Positions 36,036-46,153 of a stretch of 64,000 nt of DNA are shown here, in pieces. Each line of letters starts with the position of its first letter. Position 1 is the first letter of the stretch. The notes beneath the pieces were generated by a model. The model searched no databases. It saw only the letters and a list, made by a program, of their open reading frames with translations, and had not been told where the DNA came from. A program made the position numbers and the translations under genes. The stretch covers positions 62,001-126,000 of the forward strand of contig CACDFI010000001.1 of assembly GCA_902551985.1 (NCBI GenBank), read 5' to 3'. This DNA comes from an uncultured Pelagibacteraceae bacterium (lineage in GTDB: Bacteria > Pseudomonadota > Alphaproteobacteria > Pelagibacterales > Pelagibacteraceae).

Positions 36036-37397
36036 ATGAATAAAGATATTTTTTTAACAAACAGTTATGGAGGTAATAAAGAAAAATTTCAGCCTATAGA
36101 TATCAACAACGTTAAAATGTATGTCTGTGGCCCAACTGTTTATGATGATCCACATATAGGTAACGCAAGGCCTCTAGTTGTTTTTGATATCCTTTTCAAA
36201 GTATTAAAGTGTAAATATGGCAATGATAAAGTTACCTACATCAGAAATATAACAGACATTGATGATAAAATTATAAAGTCAGCGAAAGAAAAAAAGATTT
36301 CAATTACAGATTTAACAAACAATACAAATAAAAATTTCCAAGACGACTGCAAATATCTCAATTGTGAAGATCCAACTTTCCAACCAAGAGCAACAGAAAA
36401 TATAAATGAGATGATTGACATGATAAACTCTTTAATATCCAAAGGTTATGCTTATGAAAGCAATAATCATATTTATTTTGAAGTAAAAAAATTTAAAGAA
36501 TATGGAAAGTTATCAAATAAAAAAATTGATGATTTAATATCTGGATCTAGAGTTGAGGTATCAAGTTTCAAGAAAAATGCAGAGGATTTTGTATTGTGGA
36601 AACCATCCAAAGACGACGAACCTAGCTGGCAGTCCCCTTGGGGAAAAGGTAGACCAGGTTGGCATTTAGAATGTTCTGCTATGTCAAAAAAATATCTTGG
36701 ATTGAAATTTGATATTCACGGAGGCGGGAGAGATTTAATATTCCCTCATCATGAAAATGAAATTGCCCAATCAAGATGTGCTAATGAAACTGATGTATTT
36801 TCAAATTATTGGGTACACAATGGTTTTATTACACTTTCAAATGAAAAAATGGCAAAATCACAAGGTAATATTTTAAAAATAAGTGATTTTAAAAAAACTA
36901 TAAATGGCCAAGCTTTAAGATTAGCTCTAATAAGTACCCATTACAAACAACCTTTGGATTGGAATGAAAAACTTTTAGAGGAAAGTCAAAAGACTATAGA
37001 CAAATGGTACAAAAGCTATATCAAAATTGATAAACAAAAATTAATTTCTGATGAGGATCTTTATCCATTATATGACGATTTGAATACTCCAAAGTATATA
37101 GCTAATCTTCATAAATTATTTGAAAAATCACAAAATGGAAACTTGGAAGATAAACAATTGTTTGTATCAGCTTGCAATTTTATCGGACTTTTGACTCAAG
37201 ATCAAGGTGAGTGGACAAACTTCAAAAAAGCAAAATCTGAGGTCAGTGAAGAATTTATAGATGCCAAAATTAAAGAACGTAATGAAGCAAGAGACCTAAA
37301 AAATTACGAATTAGCTGACCAAATTCGTGATGAGCTTTTAGAAAAAGGAGTTCAAATAGAGGATAAAGATGGTAAAACCGCGTGGAAATTTAAATAA
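36036..37397 (+). CDS. cysS: Cysteinyl-tRNA synthetase
   Basis: 453 residues of class I aminoacyl-tRNA synthetase. 'YVCGPTVYDDPHIGNARP' contains the zinc Cys and the HIGH-type motif, 'WHLECSAMS' and 'HHENEIAQS' supply other zinc ligands, and 'EKMAKSQGN' is the KMSKS loop. It charges tRNA-Cys. Its stop overlaps the cimA start by one base (TAATG), so expression of cimA and trmJ may be coupled to it. Confidence 0.95.
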   Translation: MNKDIFLTNSYGGNKEKFQPIDINNVKMYVCGPTVYDDPHIGNARPLVVFDILFKVLKCKYGNDKVTYIRNITDIDDKIIKSAKEKKISITDLTNNTNKNFQDDCKYLNCEDPTFQPRATENINEMIDMINSLISKGYAYESNNHIYFEVKKFKEYGKLSNKKIDDLISGSRVEVSSFKKNAEDFVLWKPSKDDEPSWQSPWGKGRPGWHLECSAMSKKYLGLKFDIHGGGRDLIFPHHENEIAQSRCANETDVFSNYWVHNGFITLSNEKMAKSQGNILKISDFKKTINGQALRLALISTHYKQPLDWNEKLLEESQKTIDKWYKSYIKIDKQKLISDEDLYPLYDDLNTPKYIANLHKLFEKSQNGNLEDKQLFVSACNFIGLLTQDQGEWTNFKKAKSEVSEEFIDAKIKERNEARDLKNYELADQIRDELLEKGVQIEDKDGKTAWKFK

Positions 37398-38995
37398 TGA
37401 CAGACAAAATATATATTTTTGATACCACCCTAAGAGATGGTGCGCAAACACAAGGAGTTGATTTTTCTTTAGATGATAAAGAAAAAATCTCAACCGCTTT
37501 AGATAACCTGGGTGTGGATTATATTGAAGGTGGATGGCCAGGAGCAAATCCCACGGACACTGAGTTTTTTAATAAAGAATATTCATTTAATCATTCAACC
37601 CTAACAGCATTTGGTATGACAAAAAAAACTGAGCATAGTGCTGAAAACGACCCTATGATTTCATCCTTAATTAATTCAAAAGCAAATTCGATTTGTTTAT
37701 TTGGAAAATCATGGGATTTTCATGTAGATGTAGCTCTGGGCATTTCTAAAGACCAAAATTTAAAAAATATTAGTGAAAGCGCTAAGCATATAATTAATTC
37801 TGGAAAAGAATTTATGTTTGATGCAGAACATTTTTTTGATGGCTATAAATCTAATAAAGAATATGCCTTAAATTGTATTCGATCAGCATACGATCATGGT
37901 GCAAGGTGGATTGTCTTATGTGATACAAATGGAGGAACTTTGCCACATGAAATTTCAGAGATTGTTACTGATGTAATTAAGCATGTGCCTGGAAAAAATT
38001 TAGGTATTCATGCTCATAATGATACTGAAAATGCAGTTGCAAATTCTCTAATAGCCGTTCAAGCTGGTGTTAGACAAATTCAAGGAACTATTAATGGTCT
38101 TGGTGAAAGATGCGGAAATGCTAATTTAATGTCAATAATTCCTTCATTACACTTAAAAAATGAATTTTCAAAACAATTTGAAATTAATGTTAAGAGTGAA
38201 AATATTAAACACTTAACTCAGTGTTCAAGACTACTTGATGAAATTTTAAATAGAAAACCGAACAAGCACTTGCCATATGTTGGTGCGGCAGCTTTTTCTC
38301 ATAAAGGAGGAATGCATGTATCTGCTGTTCAAAAAGATCCTAAAACATATGAGCATATAGAACCTAGCAAAGTTGGTAACGTAAGAAATATTGTAGTATC
38401 AGATCAAGCAGGACAGTCTAACATTTTGTCAAGACTAGGTACGATAGGAATTGATATTAAAAAAAATGATCCAAAAATCAAACAACTTCTTGAAGAAGTT
38501 AAAGGAAGAGAATTTATTGGATATAGTTATGATGGAGCTGATGCATCATTTGAATTACTTGCCAGAAGAATAGTTGGCGAAATACCAAGATATTTAATCA
38601 TTAAAGCTTATGATGTATCAGTGAAAAAAAATTCGTCAGATGAGATAATTTCCTCTGCTAAAGCAGAGTTAGAAGTAGATGGAGAAACCATTGTATGTGA
38701 GGGTGAGGGTAATGGACCTGTAAATGCTTTGGATAATGCGATTAGAACCAACATAAAAAAAATTTCTAAGTATTCTGATTACCTTAAAGATTTAAGGTTG
38801 GTTGATTATAAAGTTAGAATATTAAATACAGGAACAGAGGCAGTGACTAGAGTTTCTATTGAAAGTACAGATTCTCAAGGAAAGAATTGGTTCACAATAG
38901 GCGTATCACCAAATATTATTGATGCATCATTTAAAGCTCTAATAGATAGTCTTGATTACAAATTGTTTAAAGATAATGCTCCAGCAAGTTCTTAA
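37397..38995 (+). CDS. cimA: Citramalate synthase
   Basis: 532 residues, long CimA type. The catalytic barrel begins 'FDTTLRDGAQTQGVDFS' and has 'LGIHAHNDTENAVANS' with metal-binding histidines and 'GTINGLGERCGN'. A C-terminal LeuA-like regulatory domain follows (residues ~400-525). It makes citramalate from pyruvate and acetyl-CoA, giving a threonine-independent route to isoleucine. Distinction from isopropylmalate or homocitrate synthase is by overall pattern, not assay. Overlaps both neighbours by one base. Confidence 0.87.
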   Translation: MTDKIYIFDTTLRDGAQTQGVDFSLDDKEKISTALDNLGVDYIEGGWPGANPTDTEFFNKEYSFNHSTLTAFGMTKKTEHSAENDPMISSLINSKANSICLFGKSWDFHVDVALGISKDQNLKNISESAKHIINSGKEFMFDAEHFFDGYKSNKEYALNCIRSAYDHGARWIVLCDTNGGTLPHEISEIVTDVIKHVPGKNLGIHAHNDTENAVANSLIAVQAGVRQIQGTINGLGERCGNANLMSIIPSLHLKNEFSKQFEINVKSENIKHLTQCSRLLDEILNRKPNKHLPYVGAAAFSHKGGMHVSAVQKDPKTYEHIEPSKVGNVRNIVVSDQAGQSNILSRLGTIGIDIKKNDPKIKQLLEEVKGREFIGYSYDGADASFELLARRIVGEIPRYLIIKAYDVSVKKNSSDEIISSAKAELEVDGETIVCEGEGNGPVNALDNAIRTNIKKISKYSDYLKDLRLVDYKVRILNTGTEAVTRVSIESTDSQGKNWFTIGVSPNIIDASFKALIDSLDYKLFKDNAPASS

Positions 38996-39708
38996 TGAAT
39001 TTAAACAATATATCTTTCATTCTTCACAAACCACAATTGTCAGAAAATATTGGTTTGTGTGCTAGAGGCATAAAAAATTTTGGTTTTAAAAATTTGTTAT
39101 TAATTGATCCAAAACCAATATTTCCAAATGACAAAATAATAGCAACATCTGTTGGAGCTAAAGATATTATAAAGAAATCAAAAGTATATCCTAACTTAGA
39201 AAGATCATTAAACAAAACAGATATTTTAATTGCAACATCAGCAAGATTTAGAAATAAAAATATAAAACATATTTCCTTAAAAGATTTAAAAAAAATAAAT
39301 TTTAATAAAAAAGTAACTTTTTTATTTGGTTCAGAAGCATCTGGATTAACTAATAATGAAATTAGTTATGCTGATTATACTTTGCAGATACCAAGTGATA
39401 GTAAATTTAGATCATTGAATTTATCTCATAGCTTGGTAATTGTAGCCCAAGTAGTTTCTTATTTGGTAAAAAAAAATACCCACAATTTTCAAAAGTCAAA
39501 AAAAATACAAAAAGCTACAAAGAAAGAAATATCTAAAATGTTAAATTTTTGTTTATCAAATTTAGAAAATCAAAATTTTTTTAAACAAAAAGCTAAAAAA
39601 CCCATAATGTTGGAAAATTTAAGAAGCATTTTTTATAAAATGGAACTTTCACAAAAAGAAATACGCATATTATCAAGCGTATTTGCGGGTCTTGGAAAAA
39701 AACCTTGA
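38995..39708 (+). CDS. trmJ: tRNA/rRNA 2'-O-methyltransferase (TrmJ family, SPOUT)
   Basis: 237 residues with the trefoil-knot SPOUT fold: motif 1 'NIGLCARGIKNFGFKNLLLIDP', motif 2 'FGSEASGLTNNEI', motif 3 'PSDSKFRSLNLSHSLVIV'. TrmJ methylates position 32 in the anticodon loop of several tRNAs. The C-terminal ~70 residues match the TrmJ extension. ATG overlaps cimA by one base. It ends 43 bases before rpsD, a gap that contains the rpsD promoter. Confidence 0.85.
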   Translation: MNLNNISFILHKPQLSENIGLCARGIKNFGFKNLLLIDPKPIFPNDKIIATSVGAKDIIKKSKVYPNLERSLNKTDILIATSARFRNKNIKHISLKDLKKINFNKKVTFLFGSEASGLTNNEISYADYTLQIPSDSKFRSLNLSHSLVIVAQVVSYLVKKNTHNFQKSKKIQKATKKEISKMLNFCLSNLENQNFFKQKAKKPIMLENLRSIFYKMELSQKEIRILSSVFAGLGKKP

Positions 39709-39736
39709 TTGACAAAAATATTTTCATGTCTATAAA
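39709..39736 (+). promoter_or_regulatory. rpsD promoter
   Basis: A perfect TTGACA at 39709-39714, a 16-base spacer and TATAAA at 39731-39736 lie between trmJ and rpsD. Transcription would begin about ten bases before the rpsD ATG at 39752, leaving a very short leader. This separates rpsD from the cysS-cimA-trmJ operon. Confidence 0.65.
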
Positions 39737-39751
39737 CCCCATAATCATAGT

Positions 39752-40369
39752 ATGACAAAACGATTAAACTCAAAACACAAGGTAGATAGAAGACTAAAAG
39801 TTAATTTGTGGGGACGACCCAAGAGTCCTTTTAATACACGAGCTTACCCTCCAGGACAACATGGCCAAAATAAATCTGCAAAGCCATCTGACTATGGTAT
39901 TCAATTGCAAGCAAAACAAAAACTAAAATGCTATTACGGCAATATGAATGAGAGACAATTTAGAAATATGTATAAAAAAGCTATAATGAAAAAAGGTGAT
40001 ACTGCTGAAAATTTAATTGGTTTACTTGAAAGAAGATTAGATGCTGTAATTTATAGATCTAAGTTATCAAATACTATTTTTTCATCGAGACAGTTAATTA
40101 ATCATGGCCATGTTAGAGTTAATGGAAAAAAGGTAAATATTTCTAGTTACCAAGTTAAAGAAGAAGATAGCATTGAAATTAGAGATAAATCAAAACAGTT
40201 GGCGTTGATTGATATTGCTTTAGCTAACAAAGAAAGAGAAGTTCCTGAATATTTACAATTAGACGAAAAAAATAAAAAAGTTAAATTCGTAAGAGTGCCA
40301 AAATTTGAGGAAGTTCCTTATCCTGTGGTAATGGAACCAAACTTAGTAATTGAGTATTATTCTAGATAA
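39752..40369 (+). CDS. rpsD: 30S ribosomal protein S4
   Basis: 205 residues, full length. N-terminal region '[31 protein letters not shown]' is the S4 rRNA-binding part, and the S4 RNA-binding domain runs from about residue 94 ('[12 protein letters not shown]', '[18 protein letters not shown]'). It nucleates 30S assembly. It stands as a single gene behind its own promoter rather than in the alpha operon, as is usual in alphaproteobacteria. It converges with grxD 24 bases away. Confidence 0.97.
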   Translation: MTKRLNSKHKVDRRLKVNLWGRPKSPFNTRAYPPGQHGQNKSAKPSDYGIQLQAKQKLKCYYGNMNERQFRNMYKKAIMKKGDTAENLIGLLERRLDAVIYRSKLSNTIFSSRQLINHGHVRVNGKKVNISSYQVKEEDSIEIRDKSKQLALIDIALANKEREVPEYLQLDEKNKKVKFVRVPKFEEVPYPVVMEPNLVIEYYSR

Positions 40370-40393
40370 TCTAATTTTTAGATAGAATTATTC

Positions 40394-40732
40394 TTAACTT
40401 TTCTTTTTAAAACTTATTCCACTATCCTCAAAAAGTTTTGCTAATTCTCCATTTTCGTACATCTCTTTAACTATATCACAACCTCCAATGAATTCATTTT
40501 TAACATAAAGTTGAGGTATCGTAGGCCAATCACTATAAACTTTAATTCCTTCTCTTAGACTTTGATTAGCTAAAACATTTACACCTTTAAAATTTACCTC
40601 TAAAATTTTAAGAATATTTGTTACTGCCATTGAGAATCCACACTGAGGAGCATCTGGAGTACCTTTCATAAATAAGCATACCTCATTATCTTTTATTTCG
40701 TTATTTATTAATTCTTTTGTTTGATCATCCAT
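40394..40732 (-). CDS. grxD: Monothiol glutaredoxin (Grx4/GrxD)
   Basis: 112 residues. The active site is 'TPDAPQCGFS' with the CGFS motif of monothiol glutaredoxins that hold a bridging 2Fe-2S cluster, and 'WPTIPQLYVKNEFIGGCDI' supplies the glutathione-binding Thr-Pro-like loop. It follows bolA directly, its ATG next to the bolA stop. Such proteins work with BolA partners in Fe-S cluster storage or delivery and iron sensing. Confidence 0.95.
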   Translation of the reverse strand: MDDQTKELINNEIKDNEVCLFMKGTPDAPQCGFSMAVTNILKILEVNFKGVNVLANQSLREGIKVYSDWPTIPQLYVKNEFIGGCDIVKEMYENGELAKLFEDSGISFKKKS

Positions 40733-40963
40733 TCAGTTCTCCTTCGTTTTTATAGCTAATGCATGTAATTCATTTCCCATCTTTCCTTTTAACGAATTAT
40801 ATACCATCTTGTGTTGTTGAATTTTACTTTTTCCTGCAAATTGCGACGAAATTACTGTCGCTGAATAGTGATTTCCGTCTCCAGCAAGATCTTGTATCTC
40901 AATTTTTGCATCAGGTAAGGCTTCTTTAATTAAACTTTCTATTTCTTTTAGATCCATTGCCAT
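40733..40963 (-). CDS. bolA: BolA family protein
   Basis: 76 residues from ATG at 40963, which shares one base with the purL stop (TAATG), a pattern used repeatedly here; the longer frame from 40990 would add nine residues inside purL and is rejected. The BolA fold is clear: 'PDAKIEIQDLAGDGNHYSATVIS' and 'KIQQHKMVYNSL' with the invariant His. It pairs with the Grx4 protein encoded next to it, probably in Fe-S cluster trafficking. Confidence 0.9.
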   Translation of the reverse strand: MAMDLKEIESLIKEALPDAKIEIQDLAGDGNHYSATVISSQFAGKSKIQQHKMVYNSLKGKMGNELHALAIKTKEN

Positions 40964-43161
40964 TAGCTTACCATATACTCCCTTAACCATTTTTTATAGC
41001 CTTGTTTGATATCGTCAATTGATATTTTTAAATCATTTCCGTAATTAATTTCATAATCTTCAACTAGGCCTAATTTATCAAAATGTATTGAGTCATTTTT
41101 TAGTATTTTTTCTACATTTTCTAAATTTTCTGGTTTTATTTCAATTATATATCTTCCTTGATCTTCACCAAAAAAATACTGAAATTTGTTTATTAAACCA
41201 TTGATAGGAAAAATATTTACACCTTTATTTCCTTTAATACTCATTTTTGACAATGCAGTTAAAATTCCTCCTAAAGACACATCATGACAAGTCTCTATAA
41301 GATTATTATTTATTAAATTTAAAATAACCAAACCATTCTGTTTTTCATTAAATAAATTTACTTCTGGAGGAGGGCCCTCAGATTTAGATAATATATTTTT
41401 AGCAAATACTGATTGGTCTAAATGTCCCTCTGTTTTTCCAATTACAAAAAGATAATTTCCATTGTTTTTTAATTCCATTGTGATCATTTTTTTATAATTA
41501 GCCAAAAGACCGATACCTCCAATTGAAGGGGTAGGCTTTATACCTTTATCTTTTGTTTCGTTATAAAATGATACATTTCCTGAAACTACAGGGTAATTTA
41601 AATACTTTGATGCTTCAGAAATTCCCTCAACGCACTCGACAAATTCACCCATATTTTTCTCTTTTTCTGGATTTCCAAAGTTAAGACAATTAGTGATTGC
41701 TATTGGTTTGGCACCTACTGAAATCATATTTCTCCAGCTTTCACAAACAACTTGTTTACCACCTGTTAATGGATGAGCGTTACAATAGGTTGCAGATGAG
41801 TCTACTGCTGCAGCTATAGCTTTATTTGTACCATGAACTCTCACAACACCTGCATCACCTCCAGGTTTTTGAATTGTATCACCCATAACTGTGTGATCAT
41901 ATTGGTTCCAGATCCATTCTTTATCTGAAATGTTTGGATCTTGTAAAATTTTATTTAAACATTCACCTAATTTTAAAGATTTAAATTGTTCTTTCGAAAA
42001 ACTATTTTCTTTTGGAAGTTCTGACTTAATCCATTTTCGGTCATACATAGGAGCATTTTCAGCTAGAAAGTCGATTGGTATTTCGGCTACTTTTTCATTT
42101 TTAAAAAATAATTCTATATTTTTGCTATCTGTAGTTTTTCCAATTACTGCGAAATCTAAATTCCATTTATCAAAAATTTTTTTAGCTTCTTTTTCTTTTC
42201 CTTCCTCTAAAACTATAAGCATTCTCTCTTGACTCTCAGAAAGCATTATTTCGTAAGGTGTCATATTTTCTTCTCTACAAGGAACTTTTGTCAAATCAAT
42301 TTTAATTCCTAAATCACCTTTTGAAGCCATTTCAATACTTGATGAGGTTAAACCTGCTGCGCCCATATCCTGAATTGAAATGATTGATTTTCCTGCCATA
42401 AGTTCAAGACAAGCTTCTAAAAGTAATTTTTCTGTAAATGGATCACCAACTTGAACGGTAGGTTTCTTTTCTTCAATTTTGTCATCAAAAATAGCTGATG
42501 CCATGCTTGCACCATGTATTCCATCTCTTCCAGTCTTAGAGCCAACATAAATAACCGGTTTATTTACTCCTGCAGCCTTTGAATAAAATATTTTATTTTT
42601 ATTAACCAAACCCAAGGTCATTGCATTAACTAAAATATTTCCATTATAAGACTCATCAAAACATGTTTGACCAGCAATAGTTGGAACACCTATACAATTT
42701 CCATATCCTCCAATTCCTTTAACCACTCCTCTTAATAGATTTCTTGTTTTTTCATGATCAGTTGATCCAAAATGAATAGAATTTAAATTAGCAATTGGTC
42801 TAGCACCCATAGTAAATACATCTCTCATTATTCCTCCAACCCCAGTAGCTGCACCTTGATAGGGTTCTATGAAAGATGGGTGGTTATGACTTTCTATTTT
42901 AAATACAATTGCATCATTATCCTCAATATCTACAACACCAGCATTCTCACCAGGTCCCTGAATAACTTGTTCACCTTTGGTGTGTAATTTTTTAAGATGT
43001 AATCTTGATGATTTATATGAGCAATGTTCATTCCACATTGCTGAAAAAATACCTAATTCAGTAAAATTTGGAGTTCTTTTTAAAAGGTCACAGATTTTCT
43101 TATATTCTTCACTTTTTAACCCATGTTCAATTGCTATCTTTTCATTAACTTCAATCATCAT
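40963..43161 (-). CDS. purL: Phosphoribosylformylglycinamidine synthase subunit PurL
   Basis: 732 residues, the small PurL form that needs separate PurS and PurQ. ATP- and substrate-binding motifs include '[12 protein letters not shown]', '[10 protein letters not shown]' and '[13 protein letters not shown]', with the second half of the duplicated AIR-synthase-like fold from about residue 400. It forms FGAM from FGAR with ammonia from PurQ. The start ATG at 43161 gives an ATGA overlap with the purQ stop. Confidence 0.96.
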   Translation of the reverse strand: MMIEVNEKIAIEHGLKSEEYKKICDLLKRTPNFTELGIFSAMWNEHCSYKSSRLHLKKLHTKGEQVIQGPGENAGVVDIEDNDAIVFKIESHNHPSFIEPYQGAATGVGGIMRDVFTMGARPIANLNSIHFGSTDHEKTRNLLRGVVKGIGGYGNCIGVPTIAGQTCFDESYNGNILVNAMTLGLVNKNKIFYSKAAGVNKPVIYVGSKTGRDGIHGASMASAIFDDKIEEKKPTVQVGDPFTEKLLLEACLELMAGKSIISIQDMGAAGLTSSSIEMASKGDLGIKIDLTKVPCREENMTPYEIMLSESQERMLIVLEEGKEKEAKKIFDKWNLDFAVIGKTTDSKNIELFFKNEKVAEIPIDFLAENAPMYDRKWIKSELPKENSFSKEQFKSLKLGECLNKILQDPNISDKEWIWNQYDHTVMGDTIQKPGGDAGVVRVHGTNKAIAAAVDSSATYCNAHPLTGGKQVVCESWRNMISVGAKPIAITNCLNFGNPEKEKNMGEFVECVEGISEASKYLNYPVVSGNVSFYNETKDKGIKPTPSIGGIGLLANYKKMITMELKNNGNYLFVIGKTEGHLDQSVFAKNILSKSEGPPPEVNLFNEKQNGLVILNLINNNLIETCHDVSLGGILTALSKMSIKGNKGVNIFPINGLINKFQYFFGEDQGRYIIEIKPENLENVEKILKNDSIHFDKLGLVEDYEINYGNDLKISIDDIKQGYKKWLREYMVS

Positions 43162-43838
43162 AAGCTTCCAATTAAATTTTCAAAAAACAAAGATCCATCC
43201 TCACCAGATAAAAATGGATCTATCATTCTTTCAGGATGAGGCATCATTCCTAAAATATTTTTATCTTTGTTAAAAATGCCAGCAATATTCTTTAATGCAC
43301 CATTAGGATTATTTGCTTCATTATCATTACCTTCCTGGTCGCAATAAGTAACTGCAATTTGATTATTATCTTCAATTAACTTTAATTCATCTTTTGAGCA
43401 AAAATAATTTCCTTCATTATGGGCAATGTGCAGTTCCAAAATATCTTTTTTGATATTCTTGAAATATTTATTTTCTTTATTTTTAATTTTTACAAAAACA
43501 TTCTTACAAATAAAATTTAAATATTTATTTTGTTGAAGTATCCCAGGTAATAAACCTGTCTCTGTTAGAATTTGAAAACCATTACAAATTCCTAAAACTA
43601 ATCCACCTGAATTTGCAAAATCAATCACAGATTTAATAATTTTTGATTTTCCAGCTATACTTCCACATCTTAGGTAATCACCATAAGAAAAGCCACCAGG
43701 CAAAACAATTAGATCACTTTTTGGTATTTCATCATCATTGTGCCAAACCATTTGATTTTTAAAACCAAATTTTTTTAGAGCTACATCCATATCTCTATCA
43801 CAATTTGAACCAGGAAATATAATTACAGACGATTTCAT
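43158..43838 (-). CDS. purQ: Phosphoribosylformylglycinamidine synthase subunit PurQ (glutaminase)
   Basis: 226 residues from ATG at 43838 ('[14 protein letters not shown]'); a longer frame to 43868 would overlap purS and is not needed. The class I amidotransferase triad is visible: Cys in 'VLGICNGFQ', and His/Glu in 'MMPHPERM'. It supplies ammonia from glutamine to PurL. It sits between purS (7-base gap) and purL (4-base overlap). Confidence 0.94.
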   Translation of the reverse strand: MKSSVIIFPGSNCDRDMDVALKKFGFKNQMVWHNDDEIPKSDLIVLPGGFSYGDYLRCGSIAGKSKIIKSVIDFANSGGLVLGICNGFQILTETGLLPGILQQNKYLNFICKNVFVKIKNKENKYFKNIKKDILELHIAHNEGNYFCSKDELKLIEDNNQIAVTYCDQEGNDNEANNPNGALKNIAGIFNKDKNILGMMPHPERMIDPFLSGEDGSLFFENLIGSL

Positions 43839-43845
43839 TAAATAG

Positions 43846-44079
43846 TTACAAGATTTTATAATCCTCAATAACTAGATTGGCTAAAAGCTTTTTACACATA
43901 TCTTCGACTTGAGTTTTGGCTTTACTCTCATCACTCTCTTTAACCTCAATATCAAAATATTTCCCTTGTCTCACTTCTAAAACATTATCAAAAGACATAC
44001 CATTTAAGGTTTGTTGTATAGCTTTGCCTTGAGGATCAAGCACTCCATTTTTTAACGTGACTATTACTTTTACTTTCAT
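43846..44079 (-). CDS. purS: Phosphoribosylformylglycinamidine synthase subunit PurS
   Basis: 77 residues, the usual size. 'VIVTLKNGVLDPQGKAIQQTL' at the N-terminus is diagnostic of PurS, which dimerises and bridges PurL and PurQ to channel ammonia. The ATG overlaps the purC stop by four bases (ATGA), giving coupled translation in the purine operon. Confidence 0.93.
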   Translation of the reverse strand: MKVKVIVTLKNGVLDPQGKAIQQTLNGMSFDNVLEVRQGKYFDIEVKESDESKAKTQVEDMCKKLLANLVIEDYKIL

Positions 44080-44861
44080 TTTTTCTTAATTTTAACAGCT
44101 TTTGGTTTAGGAAAATTTAAAGGTCTAATGTTTGATTGTTCATGTAGTAGATTAAGTCTAATCGCAACTTCTTGATAAGCTTCAACTAGATTTCCAAGAT
44201 CGTTTCTAAATCTATCTTTGTCTAGTTTTTTATCAGTTCTCATGTCCCAAAGCCTGCATGTGTCGGGACTTATTTCATCAGCTAACATTACTTCTCTCTT
44301 TCCATCAACTTCTGATCTTCCAAATTCAACTTTAAAATCAACCAATTTAATGCCTACACCTCTAAACATACCTTGTAAGAAGTCATTTATTCTCCTTACT
44401 TCCTCGTAAATAAAATCCAATTCAAATACATCCATCCATTTAAAAGCTAAAATATGTTCTCTACTGACTAAAGGATCACCCAATTCATCATTCTTTAAAC
44501 AATATTCAACTAGTGGATAATCTAAAACTGTACCATCTTCGATACCCAATCTTTTAGTTAAAGATCCTGTTGCTATATTTCTTACAACGAATTCAATTGG
44601 AATAATTTCTACTAATTTAACAAGTTGTTCTCTCATGTTAAGTCTTTTTACTAAATGATTTTTAATTCCAACATTGCTTAATTGAGTGAGAATATGTTCT
44701 GAAATTCTATTATTTAAAATACCCTTTCCTTCAATTACGTCTTTTTTCTGATTATTAAAAGCAGTTGCATCATCTTTAAAATGTTGAATAACTAAATTCT
44801 TATCATTTGTAGCATAAATTATCTTTGCTTTACCTTCGTATAATTTTTTACCTTTTTTCAT
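44076..44861 (-). CDS. purC: Phosphoribosylaminoimidazole-succinocarboxamide synthase
   Basis: 261 residues. The ATP-binding start is 'KKLYEGKAKIIYAT', and the family signatures 'EFVVRNIATGSL' and 'DFKVEFGR' are present, with 'ADEISPDTCRLWD' near residue 200. It joins aspartate to CAIR to give SAICAR. Its ATG shares one base with the purB stop and its stop overlaps purS. The C-terminal tail is Lys-rich. Confidence 0.96.
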   Translation of the reverse strand: MKKGKKLYEGKAKIIYATNDKNLVIQHFKDDATAFNNQKKDVIEGKGILNNRISEHILTQLSNVGIKNHLVKRLNMREQLVKLVEIIPIEFVVRNIATGSLTKRLGIEDGTVLDYPLVEYCLKNDELGDPLVSREHILAFKWMDVFELDFIYEEVRRINDFLQGMFRGVGIKLVDFKVEFGRSEVDGKREVMLADEISPDTCRLWDMRTDKKLDKDRFRNDLGNLVEAYQEVAIRLNLLHEQSNIRPLNFPKPKAVKIKKK

Positions 44862-46153
44862 TATTTAAAAACTCTTTTAAATATTAAGTTAATATTCTTA
44901 AAGTGATTGGAATAATTAAATATTTTTTTCATTTTTTTATTAGGTATCCTAGATGTAATGTTTTTATCATTCATGACAACATCTAAAAGGTTGAGATTAT
45001 CAGCTATGCATTTTTTGGCATGTGCTTGAACTAATCGATAAGATTTCTCTCTACTTAATCCTGATTTTGTTAGTTCTAACATCAATTCTTGCGAAAAAAT
45101 AGTTCCCTTCGTTATATTAAGATTATGAAGCATTTTTTTTGGGTAAACTATCATTTTGTCCAAAACATTTGCTAATCTGACTAAAGCAAAATCTAAAGTT
45201 ATATTTGCATCCGGACCTATGTTACGTTCAACACTAGAGTGAGATATATCTCTCTCATGCCAAAGAGCAATATTTTCTAAAGCTGGTATAGTGTAACTTC
45301 TAACCATCCTGGCCAATCCAGTTAAATTTTCAGTTAAAATTGGATTTTTTTTATGAGGCATTGCACTTGAACCTTTTTGTTTTTTTGAAAAAAATTCTTG
45401 TAATTCATAAACCTCAGTTCTTTGTAAATGTCTTATTTCTGTTGAAACTCTCTCAATAGAACCTGCAATAATACCCAAAACAGAAAAATAATGTGCATGT
45501 CTATCTCTTGGAATAACTTGAGTTGATATAGGTTCAATTTTTAATCTAAGTTTTTTTGCAACATGTTTTTCAACATTAGGGTTTATATTAGCAAATGTGC
45601 CAACCGCTCCAGATATAGCGCATGTTGATACATCATCTATTGCATCAAGAAGTCTTTTTCTATTTCTTTTAAATTCCTCATAATAAGAGGCTAATTTAAG
45701 TCCAAATGTAATTGGCTCAGCATGAATGCCATGACTCCTACCAATACATGGCGTAAATTTATATTTTTTAGCTTTTGCTTTTAATACTTTTAATATTTGA
45801 TCAATATCTTTAACTAATATCCTGCCTGATTGTACTAATTGAATATTAAAACTTGTATCTAAAACATCTGAAGATGTCATTCCTTGGTGTAAATATCTAG
45901 CTTTAATTCCAACTTTTTCAGTAACTGAGGTTAGAAAAGCAATCACATCATGTTTAACTTTAGCTTCAATAATGTGAATTCTTTTTACATTAATTTTAGA
46001 TTTTTTCTTAACAGCACTTGCAACGCCTTTTGGAATAGTGCCTAATTTTTCCATGGCTTCTGCAGCAGCTATCTCTACGTCTAACCAGATTTTGTATTTA
46101 TTATATTCTGACCAAATATCCGTAAGTTCTTTTCTAGAGTATCTTGTAATCAT
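44861..46153 (-). CDS. purB: Adenylosuccinate lyase
   Basis: 430 residues of the fumarase/aspartase superfamily. The signature loop 'KGSSAMPHKKNPI' and the catalytic-histidine region 'GRSHGIHAEP' are present, with 'HQGMTSSDVLD' near residue 86. It acts twice in purine synthesis, on SAICAR and on adenylosuccinate. It overlaps both map (upstream) and purC (downstream) by a single base. Confidence 0.95.
   Translation of the reverse strand: MITRYSRKELTDIWSEYNKYKIWLDVEIAAAEAMEKLGTIPKGVASAVKKKSKINVKRIHIIEAKVKHDVIAFLTSVTEKVGIKARYLHQGMTSSDVLDTSFNIQLVQSGRILVKDIDQILKVLKAKAKKYKFTPCIGRSHGIHAEPITFGLKLASYYEEFKRNRKRLLDAIDDVSTCAISGAVGTFANINPNVEKHVAKKLRLKIEPISTQVIPRDRHAHYFSVLGIIAGSIERVSTEIRHLQRTEVYELQEFFSKKQKGSSAMPHKKNPILTENLTGLARMVRSYTIPALENIALWHERDISHSSVERNIGPDANITLDFALVRLANVLDKMIVYPKKMLHNLNITKGTIFSQELMLELTKSGLSREKSYRLVQAHAKKCIADNLNLLDVVMNDKNITSRIPNKKMKKIFNYSNHFKNINLIFKRVFK

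Noticed and set aside
40370..40393. ATCTAA-TTT-TTAGAT between rpsD and grxD as a bidirectional terminator
   Set aside because: Six A/T-rich pairs give little stability; possible but not supportable.
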